Virus record (IMG/VR): IMGVR_UViG_3300027971_000072
Location: 1 to 48,225 of that record
Reading direction: 5' to 3' (one strand)
DNA length: 48,225 nucleotides
DNA from: a virus
How positions within the stretch are numbered: the first letter of the stretch is position 1; each line of letters begins with the position of its first letter. Made by a program: the position numbers and the translations under genes. Shown piece after piece: positions 27,144-35,460 of the stretch. The notes beneath the pieces were generated by a model, which was given only the letters and a program-made list of their open reading frames with translations, was not told the origin of the DNA and searched no databases.

Positions 27144-28115
27144 TTACTCATCGTCCCAGTCGGACACGATGTCAGCCAGCTTGCCTTTCTTGGCAGGCAC
27201 AGCCGACGGCTTCGCAGACTCCTTGCGGACTTCTGGTTCAGCATCTTCCTCAACTTCAACAGGCTTGGCTTTTGCTTTAGCGGCCTTGGCTCGCTCAGTT
27301 GCAATCGCGGCGTTTTCTTCCTCGTCCATCAACTCACCCATGGGGCGCTTGCCGGGGATTGCCAACGGTGCAGGGGCAGACTTCACACCGTCAGAAGCGG
27401 CAACAGTCATGACAACTGCACGCTTGGCTTCATCGCTTTCGCCTTGAGCCTTGACGATCTCATACTCTTCTGGAGTCAACCAACGATTGGGCGCGAAGTG
27501 CAACTTGGGCGCTTCTGCTTTCGTGTCGAACTTCATACGAGTTACAACCATCTCAGGGCTGATAGGTGGGTTCTGCAAGGCCAAGTTGCGAGCGAAGGCT
27601 TGCAATGGGCGCTTATCTCCGTCTTCCTTACCAAACACCGAAGTGGCTGGCAAAGTCAACTGCAATACTGCACCTTCAATGTTGTTCTCAAGCACCACAG
27701 CCAAGCGTTGTTGGTAGCGGCAGGCGCGGCTGTTGCCTTGACCTGAACCTGCGATATTCTGAGGGCATGACATGCAAGACGTCGCTTGCTTGTTCTCAGC
27801 GGATGCGTCTGGGCGATCACCATCGTTGCTCCAGCAGTCAGGGCCAGTGATGTTATCACCGTCATAAGACTTAGCGTAGAAGATACGGCTGACCTTGGGG
27901 GCAGCCTTGACGATGACGACATCCAAGAAGCGTTCGTCGATAGCGGCAATCTCCTTGCCACCGGCCAGCAAACGGAACACACCACCTTTGATGGAGATGC
28001 GCTGTGTGCTGTTGCCTACGCCGCCGCCCGTCAGGGCTTTGGCTGTCTCAGATAACTCATGGTTGCGTACGAATGAGGGAACATTGGAAGGGTTAAATAG
28101 TGCGATATTTGTCAT
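27144..28115 (-). CDS. Probable single-stranded DNA-binding protein, 323 aa
   Basis: The N-terminal two thirds form a beta-rich domain (ISIKGGVFRLLAGGKEIAAI, LDVVIVKAAPKVSRIFYAKS) with cysteines that may bind zinc (PDCWSND, SCMSCPQN, RACRYQQ). The C-terminal third is disordered and Lys/Ala/Glu-rich (ERAKAAKAKAKPVEVEEDAE) and ends KLADIVSDWDDE. The acidic tip with an aromatic residue is the hallmark of SSBs, used to recruit partners. Placement beside primase-helicase and polymerase genes supports replication. Not an OB-fold proven by sequence alone; a recombination annealing protein is the alternative. Confidence 0.6.
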   Translation of the reverse strand: MTNIALFNPSNVPSFVRNHELSETAKALTGGGVGNSTQRISIKGGVFRLLAGGKEIAAIDERFLDVVIVKAAPKVSRIFYAKSYDGDNITGPDCWSNDGDRPDASAENKQATSCMSCPQNIAGSGQGNSRACRYQQRLAVVLENNIEGAVLQLTLPATSVFGKEDGDKRPLQAFARNLALQNPPISPEMVVTRMKFDTKAEAPKLHFAPNRWLTPEEYEIVKAQGESDEAKRAVVMTVAASDGVKSAPAPLAIPGKRPMGELMDEEENAAIATERAKAAKAKAKPVEVEEDAEPEVRKESAKPSAVPAKKGKLADIVSDWDDE

Positions 28116-28122
28116 GATAAAT

Positions 28123-28536
28123 TTACTTGGTTGGTTTAGTTACGCGAATCTCAAACTCCGTTACAGAGTTCAAGCCCGGCGGGAGAGAGCCCGGGTTCTC
28201 TTCGAGGTACCGTGCCATGTTGGTTTGCGCGATGCGTTTCTCCAGCAAGTCCACGACTTCATGCTCAAGAATAAACTTCTTGAATGAGTCCCAGTCCTGC
28301 GTGTTGTAACGCGTCTTGGTCACCATTGACACAGTTCCAAAGGAAGTCTGCACGGACTTGACGCCCATGGACTTCATTTGGTCTTTCATCGCAAAGCGGA
28401 TTTCATCTTGCTGACCTTTAAGAGTTTCCATTTCGGTGTCGTACTCTTGAGTCAAGCGGTCGATGCGCTCCTTGATTTTGCGATAGATTTTTGCGAGCCT
28501 GTCCAGCGGTACTGGCTCTTGGGTTTCTTCAGACAT
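28123..28536 (-). CDS. Coiled-coil hypothetical protein, 137 aa
   Basis: The first 60 residues are a charged coiled coil (LAKIYRKIKERIDRLTQEYD, then EMETLKGQQDEIRFAMKDQ). The rest is a compact domain with SVQTSFGTVSMVTKTRYN and WDSFKKFILEHEVVDLLEKR. The order coiled coil, then short beta pair, then helix resembles small phage proteins linked to recombination, such as Gam-like or Gp157-like ones, but no motif decides this. It is the first gene after a gap with an operator-like palindrome (28561-28574), and has a CAGGAGAAAG ribosome site. It precedes the SSB gene by seven bases. Confidence 0.65.
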   Translation of the reverse strand: MSEETQEPVPLDRLAKIYRKIKERIDRLTQEYDTEMETLKGQQDEIRFAMKDQMKSMGVKSVQTSFGTVSMVTKTRYNTQDWDSFKKFILEHEVVDLLEKRIAQTNMARYLEENPGSLPPGLNSVTEFEIRVTKPTK

Positions 28537-28560
28537 TGTGCTTTCTCCTGTGTTTGTTTT

Positions 28561-28574
28561 GTCTAAGGTTTGAC
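28561..28574. promoter_or_regulatory. Operator-like site C (GTCTA-N4-TTGAC)
   Basis: GTCTAAGGTTTGAC preceded by TT, nearly a palindrome (one mismatch per arm against GTCTA-N4-TAGAC). It lies 25 bases upstream of the leftward gene starting at 28536, in one of the few gaps of the early block. The surrounding A/T-rich DNA (TTAAAAATTATGTAAAC on the minus strand) may hold a promoter, but no convincing -35/-10 pair was found. Confidence 0.45.
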
Positions 28575-28609
28575 AGTTTACATAATTTTTAACTCAATAC
28601 AACCCCCTT

Positions 28610-30169
28610 TCATGAATTTATTTCTGTGTCGAACATCTCAGTAAGTAAAGAGTTATCACTTACCTTGTCTTGTAATGCTTTAAACATCTTCTTCTCAATC
28701 GGGCTACCCTGAATGTGTATCACAGTAACTTTGTCGGAATCTTGACCTTTGCGGTCGGCTCGTGCTATGCACTGCACGTATTGCTCCACGCTCATGAGTG
28801 GCCCATAAAAAACCACGGTGTCAGCGGCAGTTAGGGTAATCCCGTGTGCGGTAGCTTGCGGTTGCATCACCAACACGCGAGGCTCAGACTCGTTTTGAAA
28901 CCGCCTGATGATGTCTGCGCGTTTGGGCGGGGTCACACTGCCGTGGATGCACTCGTTGGCGATGCCTCTCTTCAAGAGGTGGTTGTGGATGGAGTCGATG
29001 GTGCTACGGAACAAAGCAAAGATGATGACCTTGCGTGTCGTCTCCTCCAAGATTTCCTCAAGCACACCAAGGCGAGGCGCTGAGTCAAACTCCACCACTT
29101 CTTTGTCATCGGTGTAGGCTGCACCACAACTTATCTGTAAGAGCTTGGATACCCCTGCGGCGGCATTGACTGCACTGATCGTTTCGCCTGCCGCATATAC
29201 CATCATCTTGTCTTTGAGAAGGTTGTAATACTTGGCCTGCTGTGGGGTCAGCGGGACTTCACGCGTCATGGTAAGGACAGGGGGTAAATCTAAACACGCT
29301 TCTTTTGTGAAGCGTATTGCAGGTTGCAACGCTTCATGTACCAGTTCTGGTGCGTTTGGTTTAGCCGCCCATTTAAAGAGCGTTACCTTGTGCATGACCT
29401 GATCTCGCCATGCAGTGAAGAACTTGGGCACACCCTCGGGGTTGACCAGTTTAGCCAGACCATACGCATCAGCAGGCGACTGCGATGCGGGTGTACCCGT
29501 CATCATCCACAGGAATGTGTTGGGTTTGATGATGGACTTGAGGGTCTTCCAACGCTTGGTTGTGATGGTCTTGTACGCATTGGCCTCGTCAACAATAACC
29601 AGATCAAAGCGCCCATCGTTATTGATTTCGTCAGCGATCAGATTCAACCCATCGTAGTTGGCAATTACAAATTCGTAATCTTGCTGAACCATCTCGATAC
29701 GGCGACTAGCCTGCGCATGGTGCGCGACGATGGCAGAGCGATGGATGATACTGTTGTTCAAGTCACCAAGCCACGCAGACTGCATGATCGACAAGGGGCA
29801 CAGAATCAAACAACGCCTGACTTCACCACGTTGCATCAAGTAGTCAGCCGCCCACAAAGCTGAGAGTGTCTTACCAGTGCCCGGCTCACTAAACACGAAG
29901 GCTTTTCGGTTAAGCGTCAAAAAAGATGCAGTATCTTTTTGATGTGCCATGGGTTTGTATTTACCCGGCCAGTTGTAGCGCCTAGTGATAGGCGATTGAA
30001 TGTTTTTAACACCTAAGTTACGCAGTACCCGACACTCATCAAGACCCCAATACACGGCCACGTCGTAGCCACCATCCATACGCTCGATGACTTTGTGTTT
30101 TGGGATTACCTGATACTTCTGTGGGTTGCGGGTGCGAAAGACAAGTGCTTTGTCCTCGATGATTTCCAT
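28610..30169 (-). CDS. SNF2/DEAD-type superfamily 2 helicase, 519 aa
   Basis: Helicase motifs in order: motif I FSEPGTGKTLSALWAADYL near residue 95, motif II LVIVDEANAYKT (DEAN), motif III MTGTPASQS, and motifs V-VI in the C-terminal lobe, LTAADTVVFYGPLMSVEQYV followed by QCIARADRKGQ. The QxxxRxxRxGQ ending is typical of SNF2-family phage helicases. It would act in DNA remodelling, replication or recombination. The ribosome site is CGGAGAAAG before the ATG. It is flanked by an HNH-type protein and the SSB group. Confidence 0.88.
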   Translation of the reverse strand: MEIIEDKALVFRTRNPQKYQVIPKHKVIERMDGGYDVAVYWGLDECRVLRNLGVKNIQSPITRRYNWPGKYKPMAHQKDTASFLTLNRKAFVFSEPGTGKTLSALWAADYLMQRGEVRRCLILCPLSIMQSAWLGDLNNSIIHRSAIVAHHAQASRRIEMVQQDYEFVIANYDGLNLIADEINNDGRFDLVIVDEANAYKTITTKRWKTLKSIIKPNTFLWMMTGTPASQSPADAYGLAKLVNPEGVPKFFTAWRDQVMHKVTLFKWAAKPNAPELVHEALQPAIRFTKEACLDLPPVLTMTREVPLTPQQAKYYNLLKDKMMVYAAGETISAVNAAAGVSKLLQISCGAAYTDDKEVVEFDSAPRLGVLEEILEETTRKVIIFALFRSTIDSIHNHLLKRGIANECIHGSVTPPKRADIIRRFQNESEPRVLVMQPQATAHGITLTAADTVVFYGPLMSVEQYVQCIARADRKGQDSDKVTVIHIQGSPIEKKMFKALQDKVSDNSLLTEMFDTEINS

Positions 30170-30180
30170 GCTTTCTCCGT

Positions 30181-30414
30181 TTATTTATTATCTGATCGGT
30201 TTGCTGACTTACTTCGCATTCGAAGGTTACCCTTCGTGGACGTACCGCCTGAGCGCATGGGTTTGATGTGATCTACATCTTTGCCGTCACCCTTGGTGGC
30301 TGCACCTGTCTTCTCCATCATGCGCCTAGCCTTGACTCGACCTGCGCGTTTCTTGATCTGCTCGGGCGTACCTTGGTAGTTGTCGTACTCACTGCGGTAG
30401 TTGCGTGTAGCCAT
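30181..30414 (-). CDS. Small HNH-type nuclease or DNA-binding protein, 77 aa
   Basis: The C-terminal half reads KDVDHIKPMRSGGTSTKGNL followed by RMRSKSANRS. This is the short HNH core (DH...N...N) widespread in phage genomes as a stand-alone protein. The N-terminal half is very basic (QIKKRAGRVKARRMMEKTG). At 77 residues it may bind or nick DNA rather than act as a full endonuclease. It sits directly upstream of the SNF2 helicase on the same strand. Confidence 0.72.
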   Translation of the reverse strand: MATRNYRSEYDNYQGTPEQIKKRAGRVKARRMMEKTGAATKGDGKDVDHIKPMRSGGTSTKGNLRMRSKSANRSDNK

Positions 30415-30422
30415 GATTGCTC

Positions 30423-30734
30423 CTAATGTTTAACAGGGGGTTTAAATAATTCAGCGAGAGAGACATCAGACTCGATGGTCATGAGGCGTACCATCTCGGG
30501 GGACATCTGCTCTACTTTAGCTCTTGCCTCAAAGTTTGCAATCTCTGCTTGCTTTGAAAGTTGCTTAACGATTGTCACCATAACAGCGCCTTCTGTCTTG
30601 CCCATGAGTGAGTTTTTGTTTTTGTCCATCACGTCTTGTAGGGCTTCGGCCATGTTGTTGGCTCTGCCTGTCCACACGTTGACTGTGCGGCCTTCGTCTG
30701 AGTCTGACACGATGTCGATGTCGTAAATGTGCAT
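30423..30734 (-). CDS. Hypothetical protein, 103 aa
   Basis: The start at 30734 (MHIYDIDIVSDSDEGRTVNV) has AAGGAG seven bases upstream. A longer reading from 30842 would overlap the next gene by 98 bases and lacks such a site, so it is not used. The protein begins with a beta part and continues as helices (NNMAEALQDVMDKNKNSLMG, KQAEIANFEARAKVEQMSPE), ending SLAELFKPPVKH. No family recognised. Confidence 0.65.
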   Translation of the reverse strand: MHIYDIDIVSDSDEGRTVNVWTGRANNMAEALQDVMDKNKNSLMGKTEGAVMVTIVKQLSKQAEIANFEARAKVEQMSPEMVRLMTIESDVSLAELFKPPVKH

Positions 30735-30744
30735 AGTTTTCTCC

Positions 30745-31413
30745 TTAATGTTTTGGGTGGTTTTCGCAGGTTGTAACGGGACACCAAGGACACAGCGGTG
30801 AGGGTCTCGGGTTCCATACGCCTGTTGCATGCGCTTGCTCAATCCTAGCTACGCGTTGGCGATACTGCCACCACTCTGCATCGGCTTGGTCAATCGTATA
30901 TGACGCTCTAACCATATCATCCTTGACCACGAACAGCAGTGCTGCGTTGACCTTTCGAATGTGTGGGAAGTGGGCAAATACCATGAGCGCCATCAGTTTA
31001 AGTTGTTCCCGATCTGGGTACTTGTTGTTGCCAGTCTTGTAGTCCACGACCCAGCCAGTTAAGTTCTCGTCGTCAATGATGAGCAAGTCAGCGATACCGC
31101 GAAGCCACACATCTTTGCCAAGGAACTCACAAGGTCGCAAGTCCACAGTCAGCCCCATCTTGTACTCGCACAGCTTTCTTCCGGGCTTGGCGTTCAGGGC
31201 ATCGAGCGTATCCTTGATGAATGCAAACTCAGGCGGTATGGGCTTGCCCTCTTTGATGTAGAGTTCCGCCGCTTCGTGTAGTACCGTGCCGTAGCGCGTC
31301 GCTTCAGTCTCTTGGAACTTGTAGTTCTTCAAGACCTTCACTTCGTGATACCTACGGGCGCAGCCCTCGTAATCCTTGAGGGATGAGTGGCTCCATGTAA
31401 TTGGCTTGGTCAT
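30745..31413 (-). CDS. PD-(D/E)XK nuclease, Cas4/RecB-like
   Basis: From the ATG at 31413 (MTKPITWSHSSLKDYEGCAR). The nuclease core is visible: SHSSLKDYEGCARRYHEVKV, GTVLHEAAELY, RGIADLLIIDD and WVVDYKTGN (the D...DxK triad with Lys), then REQLKLMALMVF. A C-terminal Cys group (PLCPWCPVTTCENH) with the early Cys could hold an Fe-S cluster as in Cas4/AddB-type nucleases. A GTG at 31482 would extend it by 23 residues and overlap the upstream stop (GTGA), so coupled translation from there is the alternative. Likely role: DNA end processing in replication or recombination. Confidence 0.8.
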   Translation of the reverse strand: MTKPITWSHSSLKDYEGCARRYHEVKVLKNYKFQETEATRYGTVLHEAAELYIKEGKPIPPEFAFIKDTLDALNAKPGRKLCEYKMGLTVDLRPCEFLGKDVWLRGIADLLIIDDENLTGWVVDYKTGNNKYPDREQLKLMALMVFAHFPHIRKVNAALLFVVKDDMVRASYTIDQADAEWWQYRQRVARIEQAHATGVWNPRPSPLCPWCPVTTCENHPKH

Positions 31414-31478
31414 TCGTTTTCTTTCAGCGTGGGCTAGGGTGTGGGCGGTGAGGGTAGTTAGTAAAAATACACGCCGCT

Positions 31479-31784
31479 TCACTCGAACTTCGCAGTCTTT
31501 ATGGCTACTGTTAATCGGTTGGCAAACTGTGTGACAAACGCCTCGTTTTTATTGAGATCATATTGCCCCATGTCTTCCAGTATGGCGTGGACAACCTCAT
31601 GCCAGAACGTATCAGCCAACTCATCCTTGCTGAACTTACGCCCTGTGATGTTACTTGTCCTACCAAGCCGGATGCACTGCTCTGGGTAGAACGTGCGCCC
31701 CATATCTCGGCGGTGAAGCATGGCTTCCACCACCTCCACGCTATACCATTTCTTTCCCACACGCATACGCGTTGGCAATCTCAT
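31479..31784 (-). CDS. Small HExxH metallopeptidase-like protein, 101 aa
   Basis: FWHEVVHAILEDMGQYDL carries an HExxH zinc motif followed by a helix with NEAFVTQFANRL, an arrangement like SprT/ImmA-type small peptidases (HExxH then a downstream Glu). The N-terminus (KKWYSVEVVEAM, GRTFYPEQCIRLGR) is a small beta part. The substrate is unknown; in phages such proteins are usually anonymous. The gene lies between the nuclease and DNA polymerase genes, overlapping the former when the latter is read from its GTG. Confidence 0.65.
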   Translation of the reverse strand: MRLPTRMRVGKKWYSVEVVEAMLHRRDMGRTFYPEQCIRLGRTSNITGRKFSKDELADTFWHEVVHAILEDMGQYDLNKNEAFVTQFANRLTVAIKTAKFE

Positions 31785-31795
31785 ACTTTCCCCTT

Positions 31796-33766
31796 TTAGT
31801 TTTTTGCTAACCCATATCGACGATGCGCGCCACCGTCAGCGTCCAGTGGAATACCCTTCATGTAGGGCGGCTCCATAGTCATCTGAGCCAAGACCCAAGT
31901 CTTAGCTTCCTCAACCTCTGCCTCGGGCACAACAACGATCTGCTCGTCATGCACCGTTCCCGCCACAAAGTATCTCTTTGCAGTTCGTAGCATCCCATCC
32001 GTCATCACAATACGTGCAGTGCCCTGCACCACATTGTTCGTGATCTTGCCTGCGTACAGCTTGGTAGCGTCTGGCCCGTATACCCACTGGCTCCTACCTT
32101 TGTCATCCTTCTCTTGTCGCAGGTCTGGGTAGAGCAAGCTCATGCCGTTTGGCAAAACTATCTCCCCCTTCTTGAAGGTAATACATTTATACACGAACTC
32201 TTTGCCATCTGCAAGCGATGTTTGAATCAGGCCAGAGCACATGTCCCAGAAGCTCACAACGGGGTGCGCTGTAGCCCTGTACTTGTCGATGATCTTCTTG
32301 GCCGCTACGCAGTGAATGAGTAGCTCCAGATCGGTACAGGTGTGCGGTATCTCCATCATCTTCTTGTGGTTGTCATCCCACTCAAGGAACTTGTCGATGT
32401 ACCGGCCATCCACGCCTAGCTTCTTTGCAAAGTCTTTCTCGTACCTAACGGGCGGTGCACCAAGGAATCCGACAAGAAGTTGCGACGCAAACGCCGCCCA
32501 CCCAAGTCCGTAGCCACACCCAAGGAGCGCACTTTTCGCAGACTGCCGTAGGTCTGGATGTGACTCCTTACTAAGTCCGGGTATGTTAAACATCTGCGCT
32601 CCGAACGCGGCATAAGGGTCACCGCCTGCCCTGAAGATTGTGAGCATATCTTGGTAATCCGAAAGCCACGCGAGTACTCGCGGTTCAATCTGCGAAAGAT
32701 CCCCCACAACGAGTTGGTATCCTTCGGGAGCCATAATTGCTTTGCGTAGGAACGAACCTCGCTTGAGGTTTTGCATGTTGATGGCCGAGCCCTTGGCCGC
32801 CGTCCACCTACCCGTCTGCGCACCGTAGTAGGAGAGAGGTACTGGTAAGGCGCCACGTTGACTAATGTCGAGAAACCGCTGAGCACGGGTACGCTCGGTG
32901 GTAGATTTAACCCGAAGACGCGCTTCACAAAGTAGGGCAACGTCTTCACGTTCACCGTTAAGGAGCGTTTGGAATAGGGCATCGTTTTTAGCGAGGGCAA
33001 GCGCTTGCTTCCCAGTCGTCTTACTGATCTTGGTTGGCGGAACCACATTGAGTTTCTCAAGTAGTGCAGCAAACTTCGGGTTCGATGCCAGCGCAGTTTC
33101 TTCCACGCCGAGCTTTTGTAGTAGGGCTTCACGTTTTTCTTTCTCCTGTTCGATTGCGTTATGTAGCATGAGGGCGTCAAGCTGCAACACTGGGCGTGTG
33201 TACATCTTGAGTGTCATGTCGATGAGCCTGAGTTCGCTAGACGGGTAGCCCTTGACCAAGCGTGTAAAGATTTGCTCACACAAGTACACATCGTGTGCGC
33301 AGTACTCCGCTAACTCCTGCTCCATAGAAGGTGCAAGTTCCGTATAGCCGTTGGTTGTGTACACAGCCGTACCCTTGGGCGGTAGGCCGAAAGCCTCGGC
33401 CAGCTTCATCAATGAATTGCCAACCTCAACACCCCGTAGAGCACGAGCCATGGACAAAGTATCAAAGATAAAGCATGGATGCCAGTCATATACCCATTCC
33501 AATATAGATATATCGAACTGAGCGTTATGAGCCAGAACAGCAGTAGTAGAAGGATCATAGCCAGCCAAGACACGCGGGAGTGTAGTGTGTTTGCACCACT
33601 TTGTTTTTGTATCTGTTCCGTACTCATGGATACAGGCTCCAAAGGCTTTGAATCTTGGGTCACGTATGTACTCCTCTGTTGTCATCTTACTCAGCGTGTA
33701 ACCATCCTTGGTATTCCACGCCGTCTCAAAATCGATTGTTATTATTCGTTCGTATGGTGCGCTCAA
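31796..33766 (-). CDS. polA: Family A DNA polymerase with 3'-5' exonuclease domain, 656 aa
   Basis: The N-terminal exonuclease has ITIDFETAW (Exo I), LAHNAQFDISILEWV (Exo II) and YCAHDVYLCEQIF (Exo III). Polymerase motif A is VVGDLSQIEPRVLAWLSDY, motif B RQSAKSALLGCGYGLGW, and motif C GTVHDEQIVVV (HDE). All key residues are present, so proofreading and synthesis should both work. It is the phage replicative polymerase. The gene is tightly packed: the upstream gene overlaps its start by four bases (ATGA). Confidence 0.93.
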   Translation of the reverse strand: MSAPYERIITIDFETAWNTKDGYTLSKMTTEEYIRDPRFKAFGACIHEYGTDTKTKWCKHTTLPRVLAGYDPSTTAVLAHNAQFDISILEWVYDWHPCFIFDTLSMARALRGVEVGNSLMKLAEAFGLPPKGTAVYTTNGYTELAPSMEQELAEYCAHDVYLCEQIFTRLVKGYPSSELRLIDMTLKMYTRPVLQLDALMLHNAIEQEKEKREALLQKLGVEETALASNPKFAALLEKLNVVPPTKISKTTGKQALALAKNDALFQTLLNGEREDVALLCEARLRVKSTTERTRAQRFLDISQRGALPVPLSYYGAQTGRWTAAKGSAINMQNLKRGSFLRKAIMAPEGYQLVVGDLSQIEPRVLAWLSDYQDMLTIFRAGGDPYAAFGAQMFNIPGLSKESHPDLRQSAKSALLGCGYGLGWAAFASQLLVGFLGAPPVRYEKDFAKKLGVDGRYIDKFLEWDDNHKKMMEIPHTCTDLELLIHCVAAKKIIDKYRATAHPVVSFWDMCSGLIQTSLADGKEFVYKCITFKKGEIVLPNGMSLLYPDLRQEKDDKGRSQWVYGPDATKLYAGKITNNVVQGTARIVMTDGMLRTAKRYFVAGTVHDEQIVVVPEAEVEEAKTWVLAQMTMEPPYMKGIPLDADGGAHRRYGLAKN

Positions 33767-34038
33767 CTGTTCTTCTCCTTGAGTTTGGCTTCAATGGCGT
33801 CGTAAAAAAGACCCCATCCATCCATACTGTGTTTCTTGTATATCTCCTGTTGCTCCTCATCCGTCAGCCCAACCCAAGGTCTTAAAGTCTTTTGCACGTC
33901 AGCCTGAGCCGCCATGCCATCCTCGTATCCTTTGGAATACACCTCGTTGTCAGCATCAATCAGTTGTTTGATAAGGTTCAAGCTCTCTTCACAGACTTTG
34001 GTCAAGCTCTCTACAGCAATAGCACGTTTGATAATCAT
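33763..34038 (-). CDS. Hypothetical protein, 91 aa
   Basis: Ribosome site AAGGAGAAAC before the ATG; its stop overlaps the polymerase ATG (ATGA). The protein is helical throughout (VESLTKVCEESLNLIKQLID) with LRPWVGLTDEEQQEIYKKHS, a motif frequent in small phage proteins of early operons. No known function. Confidence 0.65.
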   Translation of the reverse strand: MIIKRAIAVESLTKVCEESLNLIKQLIDADNEVYSKGYEDGMAAQADVQKTLRPWVGLTDEEQQEIYKKHSMDGWGLFYDAIEAKLKEKNS

Positions 34039-34047
34039 GGTTTCTCC

Positions 34048-34344
34048 TTAGTTAAAGTTTTCTTTTGGCGGTGCGCCTAGGACGTTTAGAAAGCCGAAAA
34101 AATCGTTTGCCGCCAACATGAGTTGCGACGCCTCCATCTCGTTACAGTTTAGGGTAACGACTCCTGCGACTTGGTCTTCAGCGCGTCCTATGATGAACAC
34201 GCCCTGTGCTTTGCCTTCGCCATAGCACATCACGATCTTATGAATCAATAATCTGAAATGGTGTTGCTCCTCATCTGACATGGCCTCGACTCTGCGCTCG
34301 AGTTCTTCCTCTGTCATCGAGAAGTCACCGTGAACGTAGCTCAT
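34048..34344 (-). CDS. Hypothetical protein, 98 aa
   Basis: Ribosome site GAAGGAGAAGC before the ATG. An acidic N-terminal helix (MTEEELERRVEAMSDEEQHH) is followed by a beta part (QGVFIIGRAEDQVAGVVTL) and EASQLMLAANDFFGFLN. It overlaps the VRR-NUC gene end by 20 bases. No family recognised. Confidence 0.65.
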   Translation of the reverse strand: MSYVHGDFSMTEEELERRVEAMSDEEQHHFRLLIHKIVMCYGEGKAQGVFIIGRAEDQVAGVVTLNCNEMEASQLMLAANDFFGFLNVLGAPPKENFN

Positions 34345-34648
34345 TTTGCTTCTCCTTCAGTAGTAGTTCTAAGTCAGGGATGTTGTGCTCACGGGCAATG
34401 AACACTGTGCCGCCATGGTTGAGGATGGCGTTAAGCTCCCTGTCTTGGAGGGCTGTGGTTGTGCCCTTGCCTGCCTTACATTCAATGGCGATGAAGTGTC
34501 CGTCCATACAGCCAATGATGTCAGGTATCCCTGCACGGCCAAAGCCGTTAGCAGGGGGCATGAAGTGGTATATACCCATGGTATCAAGCAGTTTCCTCAC
34601 TGCCGTCTTCACTTTCGCTTCCGGTGTATTCGCCATAATAGTTCGCAT
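34325..34648 (-). CDS. VRR-NUC domain nuclease, 107 aa
   Basis: A compact VRR-NUC fold: KVKTAVRKLLDTMGIYHFMP, then FGRAGIPDIIGCMDGHFIAI with the catalytic Asp, then ECKAGKGTTTALQDRELNAI with E-x-K, and HGGTVFIAREHN. This family comprises stand-alone phage Holliday-junction-type or flap nucleases. The start at 34648 or the inner ATG at 34636 (MANTPEAKVK) are both possible; neither has a strong ribosome site, so translation is probably coupled to the overlapping upstream gene. Confidence 0.85.
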   Translation of the reverse strand: MRTIMANTPEAKVKTAVRKLLDTMGIYHFMPPANGFGRAGIPDIIGCMDGHFIAIECKAGKGTTTALQDRELNAILNHGGTVFIAREHNIPDLELLLKEKQNELRSR

Positions 34649-35153
34649 TCATAAGTTCAGAGTAGTTAAAGTGTTCACCAATACAGTCAAGGATGGTGAT
34701 GTCAGGGCCTTCGGTATCAAACACAGTGTCGTTATAGATGTACTTGTACTTGGGCACAGAGATGCGGTTGTACGCAAACTCCAAGCCTATGGCTGTCGGC
34801 TTCCACAGTCCTGCCGTACGGCTCTTCGCACCCTGCACAGGCGCATCCAGTACCATGCCCCAGTGCCGCAACGTACCTATCTGCGGGGCACGTAGCATCC
34901 AGTCAGGTGCAGTGCGTTGTACGTCAATCCAGCCGTCTTCACGCGGGTCTTGCAAGCATAACCAGATCAGATGACGTGCCATGTTTGCGTTGATACCGCG
35001 CCTGTACAGCTTACCCCACCTGTCGCACACAGGGCAGTGACCACCTTCGCTTTTGATAACGCTGTGCCAAATAGCGCCCGCTTGCTCAAGCGTAGCACCC
35101 TCGTACAGCGCGGTGTAGTTCGGCTCTGTGCCGTCTTCAGTAAGTTCAATCAT
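34584..35153 (-). CDS. Hypothetical protein with CPVC pair, 189 aa
   Basis: Ribosome site AAGGAGAAATT before the ATG. EGGHCPVCDRWGKLYRRGIN, with a nearby His, suggests a small zinc site. The following part (NANMARHLIWLCLQDPREDG) looks like a winged-helix-type region and APQIGTLRHWGMVLDAPVQG is a Trp-rich loop. The end is acidic (GEYTGSESEDGSEET). Not recognised. It overlaps the VRR-NUC gene by 65 bases and the upstream gene by eight. Confidence 0.65.
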   Translation of the reverse strand: MIELTEDGTEPNYTALYEGATLEQAGAIWHSVIKSEGGHCPVCDRWGKLYRRGINANMARHLIWLCLQDPREDGWIDVQRTAPDWMLRAPQIGTLRHWGMVLDAPVQGAKSRTAGLWKPTAIGLEFAYNRISVPKYKYIYNDTVFDTEGPDITILDCIGEHFNYSELMNANYYGEYTGSESEDGSEETA

Positions 35154-35460
35154 TAATTTCTCCTTGTCTTTGGTTTAAAAATATAGCGTCATCGTGGTTG
35201 CTTATCCGTTCAAGCGATCGCCTCCCAGAGTTTGCGGGTTTTGGGCAGTTCTCAGGCACGTCAACAACGACCCATACTGCCGACAATGTGTTGCGGAAGA
35301 CAGACTTCTCCCATCGATCGATGTACACACCAAAGACACTCTCCAATGCTTTGTTGACAACGCGCTTGTCTATGCCAGTTATATCGGCTATCTCGCGTGA
35401 CTTCAAACCCTCGGGGTGTCTTTTGAGTAGCTCACGAATGATGTTGTGATTACTCTTCAC
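35146..35460 (-). CDS. Winged helix-turn-helix protein, 104 aa
   Basis: GTG start at 35460 with AAAGGAG upstream. The N-terminus reads NIIRELLKRHPEGLKSREIA followed by DITGIDKRVVNKALES, a clear winged-HTH recognition unit. The rest is a beta wing (RNTLSAVWVVVDV) and a basic tail. It may be a transcriptional regulator or DNA-binding accessory. Overlaps neighbours on both sides. Confidence 0.65.
   Translation of the reverse strand: MKSNHNIIRELLKRHPEGLKSREIADITGIDKRVVNKALESVFGVYIDRWEKSVFRNTLSAVWVVVDVPENCPKPANSGRRSLERISNHDDAIFLNQRQGEIND

Noticed and set aside
28570-28575. Consensus TTGACA on the + strand as a promoter
   Set aside because: No -10 box at 16-18 bases; the hexamer is part of the operator-like site and would drive antisense RNA.
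29324-29863. 179-codon open frame on the + strand
   Set aside because: Antisense shadow within the SNF2 helicase gene.
32416-33180. 254-codon frame on the minus strand
   Set aside because: Alternate frame of the DNA polymerase gene on the same strand; no motif and Arg/Ser-rich composition.
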